Source of the DNA: Thermoplasmatota archaeon | GTDB taxonomy: Archaea > Thermoplasmatota > Thermoplasmata > Thermoplasmatales > Thermoplasmataceae | Direction: 5' to 3' | Assembly (NCBI GenBank): GCA_023379345.1 | Contig: JAMCUV010000047.1 | Location: 1-9,725, forward strand | Length of the DNA stretch: 9,725 nucleotides | In this document: one piece after another, positions 1 through 4,920 of the stretch | Position numbering within the stretch: position 1 is the stretch's first letter | How the letters are laid out: each line of letters begins with the position of its first letter | Program-made: the position numbers and the translations under genes | The notes under the pieces: generated by a model | What the model was told of the DNA's origin: nothing | Database searches by the model: none | The model's input: only the letters and a program-made list of their open reading frames with translations

Positions 1-137
1 ATTGCAATGTATTTCCTCACAGTCTTCCTGCTAGCTCCGGTTCTCCTTGCTATCTCGCTTATGCTCATTCCCTGTTCCCGCATGGCCCTAAACATATGCC
101 AATCCTCCGCTGTAAGCGCATTTACCAACTCCAGCAT
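1..137 (-). CDS. istA: IS21-family transposase (IstA), N-terminal fragment cut by the window edge
   Basis: Translating the minus strand from an ATG at 137 gives 45 codons open to the window edge. The start reads MLELVNALTAEDWHMF, followed by an HTH segment, GMSISEIARRTGASRKTVRK (residues 23-42). A short lead-in ending in W, a short linker, then an S-I-x-E-I-A-R-x-T-G-x-S-R-x-T-V-R-K-Y helix-turn-helix is typical of the N-terminus of IS21 IstA transposases. This domain contacts the terminal repeats of the element; the catalytic DDE core and the IstB ATPase would lie left of base 1. No Shine-Dalgarno is evident. An AT-rich stretch at 154-161 could be a promoter for a nearly leaderless transcript. 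Family assignment rests on motif recognition only. Whether the full gene is intact cannot be seen. Confidence 0.72.
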   Translation of the reverse strand, partial: MLELVNALTAEDWHMFRAMREQGMSISEIARRTGASRKTVRKYIA

Positions 138-160
138 GAAAATGCAGGGGGTGGTAAATA

Positions 161-194
161 TTCAATGGCCTTTTCTGGATACTTTTCAATGGCC
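161..194. repeat. Direct 10-bp repeat in the putative IS21 terminus
   Basis: TTCAATGGCC occurs at 161-170 and again at 185-194, a 24-bp period, in the non-coding stretch between the transposase start and the proposed IS end. The spacing of roughly two helical turns fits paired binding sites for the transposase, as in IS21 termini. It could instead be an operator. The repeat is seen directly; its role is inferred. Confidence 0.6.
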
Positions 195-212
195 GAAAAT
201 GGGTAAATTTGA

Positions 213-398
213 ATGAGCGATTACAGAAGGCGAACCCATCTGGTGGTGAAGCATGCCGATTATTTTGGGGTTAAGAAGGAGAAGGCTGACTGGATCAACA
301 TAGCCGAGTTCACCAGGAAGCAGAAGGATCTTCATGCCAGAGCCATGGCAGAGTGGTACAACTCCTCAGGCTGGAATCGAACGGAGGTGAGGAGATGA
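213..398 (+). CDS. Small basic protein of unknown function, first gene of the integrase cluster
   Basis: 61 residues, rich in Lys and Arg, with several Trp and Tyr, no membrane segment and no motif I recognise. Its stop codon overlaps the next start (ATGA at 395-398), so it is probably translated with the downstream genes, which supports it as real. There is an in-frame TGA immediately before the ATG and no clear Shine-Dalgarno. The first four codons (M-S-D-Y) fall inside the proposed IS21 terminus, so the natural 5' end of the gene may have been replaced or truncated by the insertion. A GTG at 243 is a possible alternative start. Function unknown. Confidence 0.5.
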   Translation: MSDYRRRTHLVVKHADYFGVKKEKADWINIAEFTRKQKDLHARAMAEWYNSSGWNRTEVRR

Positions 399-724
399 GA
401 ACACCAGCAGGGGATATTGATCCCAGGGACTACTACACCCCAGTCAGGATCAGCGGTCACACAAGGTGGGAATGCACCTTGTGCGGAAAACTACTAGCCA
501 GATCCGCAAGAACATCTCACCTGAAGCTGAAACATGCACAGGAGATCGGGTACGTTCCCGACACATACACACCGCCAGGTCCTGAGGAGATCAGGGACAT
601 CTGGATAAGCTGGTATGAGAGTGGAGTGCACAGGGCTGATCTCCAGAGAAGGATCAACAGGGGTCTTGACCGCATAACAAGAACAGCAATTGAAAGGGAA
701 ATAGGGAGGATTGTTGAGGAATGA
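395..724 (+). CDS. C2H2 zinc-finger protein, element-encoded
   Basis: 109 residues from the ATG at 395, chosen because it overlaps the previous stop by 4 bases and follows GGAGGTGAGG (383-392). The reading frame is open further upstream to 353, but that would overlap the preceding gene extensively. Residues 26-47 form one C2H2 finger: C27, C30, H42 and H47 (C-x2-C-x11-H-x4-H). The C-terminal half (about 60-109) is charged, Arg-rich and probably helical. Single-finger small proteins are common in archaeal viruses and plasmids, where they often bind DNA as regulators. A DNA-binding role, perhaps regulating the cluster or assisting recombination, is inference. It overlaps the next gene by ATGA at 721-724. 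Confidence 0.8.
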   Translation: MRTPAGDIDPRDYYTPVRISGHTRWECTLCGKLLARSARTSHLKLKHAQEIGYVPDTYTPPGPEEIRDIWISWYESGVHRADLQRRINRGLDRITRTAIEREIGRIVEE

Positions 725-930
725 TTTTTGACAGCGACGGAAACCTGATACTTCCTTCCGGAACGGCAAGGGAGTTCAGGATCATTAAGAGGAAGTTGAA
801 ACCCAAGGCCACAGGTGTCTATGTCATATGCCCGAAATGCGGAAACACCTGGGAGAGGAGAAGCAGGGCAGCAGGCACTGTGAGGTGCCATTCATGCAAT
901 GAGAGAATAGATGTGGAGGAGATATTTTGA
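721..930 (+). CDS. Small zinc-ribbon protein
   Basis: 69 residues. It starts at the ATG overlapping the previous stop (721-724); a GGGAGGA at 704-710 lies 10 bases upstream. The N-terminal 35 residues are basic, with a K/R-rich patch around 19-29. The C-terminal part is a four-Cys zinc ribbon: C37, C40, C56 and C59 (CPKC...CHSC), with GNTW after the first knuckle. Ribbons of this kind occur in many nucleic-acid-binding proteins, so a role in DNA or RNA binding is reasonable but nothing more specific can be said. The gene is the third of five coupled genes ending in the recombinase. Confidence 0.78.
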   Translation: MIFDSDGNLILPSGTAREFRIIKRKLKPKATGVYVICPKCGNTWERRSRAAGTVRCHSCNERIDVEEIF

Positions 931-1313
931 TTGCGACAGAGGCAAGGATAAGCGGAATTGATGAAACCAGGAAGGAGTACTATGACTACCTTTCCTCAAT
1001 ATACGGGGAGATAGCATCATACCTGAAGATACAGGATGGCACGGTAAATTCGCAGAAGCTTGAAATGATGTTTGGGAAGACCACATCATCATTCGTGTAC
1101 TGGAATGAAAGCAGGCAGGAAATGAGTGAAGAGGCCAAAATGAACATGCTGAAGGGATCAGTGAGAAAATACCGTCTGAAAGAGCAAGGTGAGAAATACC
1201 TTTTGACGGAAGATCAGGATGATAAGGCCTTCGGGAGACTTTCTGAAAACATGAAACTGGCAGGATACAGATATGATCCTAAGGACAGAGCATTTGTGAG
1301 GGATGTGAAATGA
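927..1313 (+). CDS. Hypothetical protein, gene directly upstream of the recombinase
   Basis: 128 residues from a TTG start at 927 that overlaps the previous stop (TTGA, 927-930) and follows a good Shine-Dalgarno, GGAGGA at 915-920. The protein is charged, soluble and apparently mostly helical, with no Cys, no signal peptide and no membrane segment. I recognise no family. Residues 13-34 (Tyr-rich, ...RKEYYDYLSSIY...) look helical. The last 30 residues (GYRYDPKDRAFVRDVK end) could form a small beta unit. Its stop overlaps the recombinase start (ATGA 1310-1313), so the two are probably made in fixed ratio. An excisionase- or accessory-factor-like role is possible from position only. Confidence 0.72.
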   Translation: MIATEARISGIDETRKEYYDYLSSIYGEIASYLKIQDGTVNSQKLEMMFGKTTSSFVYWNESRQEMSEEAKMNMLKGSVRKYRLKEQGEKYLLTEDQDDKAFGRLSENMKLAGYRYDPKDRAFVRDVK

Positions 1314-2167
1314 ACGATTTTTCCAAATTCGAGGAATGGTTCCTTGACCACAATTATGACGGAAAGACAATAAGGAACGCCAGAGGGGACATGCGCAGGA
1401 TCACAAGGGTCCGGGAGATCAACACCAGGGATGATTTTGTGGCCTGGCTAAGAGAGATGCGACTGAACGGGATGCGAAACGTCACCATAAACCATTATCT
1501 CAGGACAGTGAACCAGTACTGCACCATGATGGGATGGGAGAAGTTTCCCTATGCCCGGGAGGCCAGGAGCATGAAGATCAAGACAGTCACAAAGGATGAG
1601 ATGAAAGCCATCCTGGGCACACCATCGGGATACACAAAGGCAAGAGACAGTGCAGTGCTGTACCTGATCTTCGGATGCGGCCTCCGCATAGGTGAGGTGT
1701 GCAACCTGAAGCTTTCCGATGTTGCATCAATGGATACAGGCGTTATCAATGTGACAGGCAAGAACCAGAAGACCAGGACCGTCTACCTGCCATCAGAGGT
1801 AAGGAAGGCTCTCAAGGCCTACCTGGCCGACAGGATGCAGACAGACCAGAACTACCTCTTCACGGGTCCCAAGGGAAGGCTGAAGTACGACTACCTGAGG
1901 CAGAGGGTCTCAAGGATTGCTGCCAGGGCAGGCATCCATTTCTCTGCCCACATGGGGAGGCACACATATGCAACCGCTATGCTAAGGAACGGGGTCTCCA
2001 TTTATTCTGTGTCCAGGCTGCTTGGCCACAGCGACCTTGGCACCACGGAGGTGTACCTTCACCTGAACCAGCAGGAGGCCGTTGAGGAGGTTAAATCCAA
2101 GATGAAGGATTTTTTTCGGATAAATGAAAAGGAGGTGCCAATCTATGAAATCGCGAACCGAATATGA
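1310..2167 (+). CDS. Tyrosine recombinase/integrase (phage-integrase family, XerC/D-like)
   Basis: 285 residues. An N-terminal SAM-like core-binding domain (about 1-85) is followed by a catalytic domain (about 95-265). All six catalytic positions are visible: R126 in GCGLRIGEVCNLKLSDV, K151 in the beta-hairpin (GKNQKTRTV), H214-x-x-R217 in HMGRHTYAT, H240 in LLGHSDLGTT, and the nucleophile Y249 in EVYLH. The length matches archaeal XerA and small integrases, and the gene looks intact. The stop codon (2165-2167) lies immediately next to the 3' end of tRNA-Ser on the other strand, and four small coupled genes precede it. That setting favours an integrase of an integrated element over the host XerA dimer-resolution protein, although a domesticated Xer cannot be excluded from sequence alone. 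Because the whole CDS lies outside the tRNA, integration would not split it, unlike SSV-type integrases. Confidence 0.93.
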   Translation: MNDFSKFEEWFLDHNYDGKTIRNARGDMRRITRVREINTRDDFVAWLREMRLNGMRNVTINHYLRTVNQYCTMMGWEKFPYAREARSMKIKTVTKDEMKAILGTPSGYTKARDSAVLYLIFGCGLRIGEVCNLKLSDVASMDTGVINVTGKNQKTRTVYLPSEVRKALKAYLADRMQTDQNYLFTGPKGRLKYDYLRQRVSRIAARAGIHFSAHMGRHTYATAMLRNGVSIYSVSRLLGHSDLGTTEVYLHLNQQEAVEEVKSKMKDFFRINEKEVPIYEIANRI

Positions 2168-2248
2168 CGCCGCGGGAGAGATTCGAACTCCCGATCCACA
2201 AGGGAACCAGATCTCAAGTCTGGCGCCGTACCACTGGGCCACCGCGGC
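2168..2248 (-). tRNA. tRNA-Ser(UGA), class II; probable integration target
   Basis: Folded by eye. The acceptor GCCGCGG (2242-2248) pairs perfectly with CCGCGGC (2169-2175), and the discriminator is G at 2168, as in Ser tRNAs. T8 and G9 are followed by a three-pair D stem (GCC/GGC) with a GTGGTA-type loop. The anticodon stem CCAGA/TCTGG encloses CTTGAGA, giving anticodon TGA after T33. A long variable arm (14 bases, with a TCC/GGA stem) and a T arm with TTCGAAT loop complete it. No intron and no encoded CCA. The 31 bases between rpl15e and the tRNA hold no strong TATA box, so it may be processed from an rpl15e read-through transcript. Its 3' end meets the recombinase stop codon with no gap. 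Confidence 0.95.
2169..2227. other. Probable attachment site (attR/attL) within the tRNA-Ser gene
   Basis: The recombinase gene ends one base before the tRNA 3' end, and integrases of this family commonly recombine in the 3' half, T arm or anticodon arm of tRNA genes. The anticodon arm (2211-2227, CCAGA...TCTGG) and the T arm (2176-2192) are the two symmetrical sequences in range. Which one is the crossover core cannot be told without the other element end. No second partial copy of the tRNA 3' end is found elsewhere in the window. Confidence 0.45.
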
Positions 2249-2259
2249 AAAGAAAAAAG
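2249..2259 (-). terminator. T-rich tract between rpl15e and tRNA-Ser
   Basis: The minus strand reads CTTTTTTCTTT just downstream of the rpl15e stop and immediately before the tRNA 5' end. Archaeal termination commonly occurs at such T runs. Its position directly against the tRNA means that termination here would separate rpl15e from the tRNA unless read-through is substantial. Confidence 0.4.
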
Positions 2260-2279
2260 TCAGTGGAAAATTGTGGGGA

Positions 2280-2876
2280 TTATCTTCTGAGCCTGCCGTT
2301 TGATCTTATGGATGGCCTGCTCTTGGAACTCCCACTTCTACCTGTTCTCAGGCCCCTTCCCTTGTATCCCGCTGAGGTAAGGCCCCTGTATACTCTGCCC
2401 CTGTTCTGCGGTTCCGCAATCCAGGAGATGGAACTGTCTGTAACAATTTCAGGGTGTGACCGGTCAACCATTATGACCTCATAATACTTGTAGAGTCCAT
2501 CCTCGCCAACATAATACGAATTGAGAACTTCCATGTTGGGATACATGTCTGCAGTCCTCTCCTCTGCAATCCACTGGATACTCTTCTTGGGGGTGAGTTT
2601 ATTGTAGCCCATCCTTCTGGGTCTTCTTCCACCCATTATTTTAGGCTTGTTCCTTCCCCCTCTCCTTACTCTGGCCCTGACAACGATGAAACCGCCTTTG
2701 GCCTTGTAGCCAAGCGCCCTTGCCCTGTCAAGTCTTGTGGGTCTCTCTACTCTTTCAATGGAAGAACCGCTTCTCCAGGCGATCATTCTCTCTTTTTGCA
2801 ACCCGTAAATCTCAGATTTCTTGAGATCCTTCCAGGCATCCCTGACCATGCTGTATGTACTTTGAACCTCTGGCAT
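2280..2876 (-). CDS. rpl15e: 50S ribosomal protein L15e (eL15)
   Basis: 198 residues, the usual archaeal eL15 length, and a component of the large ribosomal subunit. It begins [19 protein letters not shown], runs through the conserved basic core ([19 protein letters not shown], about 57-75, then [18 protein letters not shown], about 82-99) and ends in an Arg/Ser/Gly-rich tail ([15 protein letters not shown] region). The ATG at 2874-2876 follows GAGGT (minus strand, 2886-2890) by 9 bases. In many archaea rpl15e neighbours RNase P protein genes. Here the Pop5 gene lies just upstream in the divergent direction, keeping that link. tRNA-Ser follows 31 bases downstream on the same strand. Confidence 0.95.
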   Translation of the reverse strand: MPEVQSTYSMVRDAWKDLKKSEIYGLQKERMIAWRSGSSIERVERPTRLDRARALGYKAKGGFIVVRARVRRGGRNKPKIMGGRRPRRMGYNKLTPKKSIQWIAEERTADMYPNMEVLNSYYVGEDGLYKYYEVIMVDRSHPEIVTDSSISWIAEPQNRGRVYRGLTSAGYKGRGLRTGRSGSSKSRPSIRSNGRLRR

Positions 2877-2885
2877 CTAAATCTT

Positions 2886-2932
2886 ACCTCTAATTCTCGT
2901 GAATGAAGCTGTAGAGTATAAGTCTATAAATA
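2886..2932 (-). promoter_or_regulatory. Promoter and Shine-Dalgarno of rpl15e
   Basis: Minus-strand TATTTATA (2925-2932) is a good archaeal TATA box. Transcription would start near 2902 and give a leader of about 25 bases that includes GAGGT at 2886-2890. A second weaker box (CTTATACTC, about 2914-2922) is present. The sequence is nearly symmetric, so it may also act on the plus strand. Confidence 0.5.
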
Positions 2933-2978
2933 TGTTATTGGCTTGGCAATAGTTCATGGGTATCTGGAGCCTCGACAC

Positions 2979-2987
2979 TTAAATTAA
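2979..2987 (+). promoter_or_regulatory. TATA-like box for the Pop5 gene
   Basis: TTAAATTAA lies about 26 bases before 3009, which would put the transcript start almost exactly at the tandem TTG codons at 3006/3009. This allows either a leaderless start there or a short leader carrying AAAGG (3012-3016) for the TTG at 3024. Confidence 0.4.
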
Positions 2988-3023
2988 CAACTCCGCCATC
3001 AACCTTTGTTGAAAGGCAATCCA

Positions 3024-3323
3024 TTGAGAAAGCGGTATGTTCTTGTAAGGATCGGCAGCCTGCAGAAGAGGATAACTTTCATTGACAGGGAGCTGTACCG
3101 CCTCTTCCATGCAAAGAGGAAATATGTGGAAGGGGATTACGCCATTTATCTTACTGATCAATTCACAATGGGTCCTTTTGTTTCTTATTTCAACCAGAAG
3201 ATCAATGATGCCGAAACCTTATATGTAAGCGGAACCATTAGGAAATGCAGGAAAGTTATTTCCAGGATTCCTGCTGAATCATCCCAGCCTGGCGAGAAGT
3301 CAGCCTTTCTTGAGAACAGATAG
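3024..3323 (+). CDS. rnp2: RNase P protein component 2 (Pop5 homologue)
   Basis: 99 residues from a TTG at 3024. Pop5 binds with Rpp30 to the RNase P RNA catalytic domain and supports 5' maturation of pre-tRNA. The N-terminus MRKRYVLVRI and the strand near residue 68, YVSGTIRKCRKVI, match the archaeal Pop5 pattern of a (K)RY-hydrophobic start and a late VSGTI-R/K-K segment. The start is uncertain: the frame is open from TTG codons at 3006 and 3009 (105 or 104 residues), but 3024 gives the family-typical start and has AAAGG 7 bases upstream. The usual partner genes rnp3 and psmA do not follow. Instead the gene runs tail to tail into rfcL, with 24 shared bases (3300-3323), so its last eight codons are antisense to the rfcL end. 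Confidence 0.82.
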   Translation: MRKRYVLVRIGSLQKRITFIDRELYRLFHAKRKYVEGDYAIYLTDQFTMGPFVSYFNQKINDAETLYVSGTIRKCRKVISRIPAESSQPGEKSAFLENR

Positions 3324-4580
3324 TTCCTTTTCACTCATGTTGAGCTGTTTTTCAAGCATGGCGGAAAATTCCTTCCGCTTAAGCATCTCACCATAGAACC
3401 ACAGATTCCCGGAAATCCTCATCCTTCCACTATGTGTGAATCTTGCAAGCTTTGCTGTGGCAAACCTCCTTCCTTCCCTGCTGTCCCTCAGCCTGGACAT
3501 TTTCATTATGTAGGAAGGGAACTCATATTTCACGTATTTCTCGTTTCGGTGCACGATGCCGGTTGAAATGCCTGCCGCTATCTCCTCCGCATATCCCTTG
3601 TATGCATAGTGTTGCTTCTTTATGACCCTTCCAACAAATACGTCTGCAACTGAAAGGATATCATACGCATGGTCAAGGTCTGCCGCATCCTTTGCCTCCA
3701 TGGGAAGATTTTTGTCAAGCCACATCAAGTAATCTTCCGTGGTGAAGTCCTTGTCCATGAGGTCCCTGAGAATTCCCTCATAGTCACCCTCCTTGAATGT
3801 CGCATGCATGACGTCGTATATGCCGGAGGGGGCATCCCGGATTGAGGGCTGGCCAACAGCATCTGGATCATCCCTGTATGCCATCATGCTAACTGCATCG
3901 TTTATGATTGCCCTGAGGTCATCACGGTTCCGTTCTATGAGGGCGTCCACGATCTCAGGCCGGAACTGCAGCCCCTCATTCCCGGCAATGAACATGAGCC
4001 TCTCGGTCAGCTTGTGCCGGAAGCTCCTGAAATCAAGATCATTCTTCTTCCTGAACTGCCTGAACTCTATGGTGAGGCAGTTGTTTATGATCTCCTTTGC
4101 TGCATTTTTCCGCCTGAATCCGTAGAAGTCATTCATGGTCAGGATTATTGGATTCCTGGTGTTCCTGATAACCTTGGCAAGCTCTGTTATTCCACCGGAA
4201 TCTCCGCCGGTCTCCCTGCTCCTTCCCTCGAATATGTTGTCGGCCTCGTCAATGAGGATTATCTTGTTGAATCCTGGTGCATGATCTGCCATAAGGGTGA
4301 GATCTGAATACAGCGATCCCATCATGGCTACCCTCTTCATGGCTTCTGAATTTCTTGTTTCCGAGGCGTTCATCTCAATTAACGGGACGCCGGATTCTTC
4401 CGCCAGGGCAAGGGCAGTGGTGGTTTTTCCAGAGCCTGGGGGACCATAAAGTATCAGCCCCTTCTTTGTTGGGGTCCCCTCAGTCCAAAGTTTCAGCCAG
4501 ATCCTGATGTCATCCAGGATCCTCTGGTTGATGATGAGATCCGAAACTGATTTAGCCCTGTATTTCTCCGCTATGCTCAT
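3300..4580 (-). CDS. rfcL: Replication factor C large subunit (clamp loader)
   Basis: 426 residues, within the archaeal RFC-L range. RFC-L and RFC-S together load the PCNA clamp onto primed DNA using ATP. An AAA+ module is clear: Walker A GPPGSGKT at 46-53, Walker B IILIDEAD at 107-114, and sensor 1 ILTMND with N150. The N-terminal MSIAEKYRAKSVSDLIINQ is the standard RFC start. Domains II and III follow (about 185-260), then a divergent helical collar region. The C-terminus (...SEKELSVLKKG) shows no recognisable Qxx(I/L)xxFF PCNA-binding motif, which many archaeal RFC-L tails carry. One base separates the start ATG from the stop of the upstream OB-fold gene, indicating co-transcription. Confidence 0.95.
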   Translation of the reverse strand: MSIAEKYRAKSVSDLIINQRILDDIRIWLKLWTEGTPTKKGLILYGPPGSGKTTTALALAEESGVPLIEMNASETRNSEAMKRVAMMGSLYSDLTLMADHAPGFNKIILIDEADNIFEGRSRETGGDSGGITELAKVIRNTRNPIILTMNDFYGFRRKNAAKEIINNCLTIEFRQFRKKNDLDFRSFRHKLTERLMFIAGNEGLQFRPEIVDALIERNRDDLRAIINDAVSMMAYRDDPDAVGQPSIRDAPSGIYDVMHATFKEGDYEGILRDLMDKDFTTEDYLMWLDKNLPMEAKDAADLDHAYDILSVADVFVGRVIKKQHYAYKGYAEEIAAGISTGIVHRNEKYVKYEFPSYIMKMSRLRDSREGRRFATAKLARFTHSGRMRISGNLWFYGEMLKRKEFSAMLEKQLNMSEKELSVLKKG

Positions 4581-4581
4581 C

Positions 4582-4920
4582 CTAAGACACTCTCAGGCCG
4601 GGTGGTGATTCCCTGTCGGTGGTTATGAGGGACAGGAAATCGCCCTTTTCCACCGCAAGTAGCATGCCCTGGCTCTCCAATCCCATGAAAGTGGCCTTCT
4701 TCAGGTTCGTGACCACAACTATGGTCTTTCCCACCATCTCATCAGGGCTGTAAAACTCCGATATGCTGGATATGATCTGCCTCTTCTCCTCTCCAAGATC
4801 CACCAGTATCCTGAGCAGGCTCCTGGAACGTGGCACCTTCTCGCACTCCACAACCTTGCCGGTCCGGAACTCTATCTTCCTGAAATCTTCTATGCTGATC
4901 TCCTCGCTCACCTGATTCAC
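4582..4920 (-). CDS. Free-standing tRNA-binding OB-fold protein (MetRS beta subunit / MetG C-terminal-like)
   Basis: 112 residues from a GTG that follows the acyl-CoA dehydrogenase stop directly. A second GTG at 4911 (start M-S-E-E-I) is also possible and is better spaced from GGAGTG. The whole protein is one EMAPII-type tRNA-binding domain: IEFRTGKVVECEKVP (about 16-30), LVDLGEEKRQIISSIS (about 39-54), MVGKTIVVVTNLK (62-74) and MGLESQGMLLAV (79-90) match the conserved blocks seen in methionyl-tRNA synthetase beta subunits and C-terminal appendages. It is likely to bind tRNA non-specifically and help MetRS in trans. CsaA-like proteins share this fold, but the LGEEKRQI and GLESQGM wording favours MetRS-beta. 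It lies between acd and rfcL in one tight unit. Confidence 0.85.
   Translation of the reverse strand: MNQVSEEISIEDFRKIEFRTGKVVECEKVPRSRSLLRILVDLGEEKRQIISSISEFYSPDEMVGKTIVVVTNLKKATFMGLESQGMLLAVEKGDFLSLITTDRESPPGLRVS

Larger units (their letters stand above)
1..225 (-). mobile_element. Candidate IS21-family insertion sequence, istA-proximal end
   Basis: The 88 bases upstream of istA hold two copies of GGCCATTGAA (minus strand) spaced 24 bases apart, and two copies of TTTACC. IS21-family ends characteristically carry several internal copies of a short repeat and terminate in 5'-TG. The minus strand has TGTAATCGCTCATTCAAATT beginning at 225, a plausible terminus, so the boundary is proposed there. 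The element would extend left beyond the window. The exact end is an inference: no target duplication can be checked because the other end is not visible. Confidence 0.45.

Noticed and set aside
7..216. 69-residue plus-strand frame with a hydrophobic N-terminus at the left edge
   Set aside because: It is antisense to the IS21 istA start, whose HTH motif is clear, and the right part is the repeated IS terminus. The hydrophobic look comes from the opposite strand.
353..394. Upstream in-frame start for the C2H2 zinc-finger gene
   Set aside because: It would overlap the previous gene by 46 bases, whereas the ATG at 395 has a strong ribosome site and the same 4-base overlap seen through the cluster.
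369..394. Possible second att copy: a GGAATCGAACGGAGG stretch resembling the tRNA T arm
   Set aside because: Only short scattered identity to the tRNA-Ser 3' end, and it lies within coding sequence next to a ribosome site; a true att repeat should be identical over a longer run.
1982..2242. 86-residue minus-strand frame starting MAQWYGARLEIW
   Set aside because: This is the translated tRNA-Ser gene followed by antisense of the integrase, a well-known kind of spurious protein.
2164..2484. 106-residue plus-strand frame starting MTPRERFELP
   Set aside because: It is antisense to tRNA-Ser and then to rpl15e; RERFELP is the usual translation of a tRNA T arm on the wrong strand.
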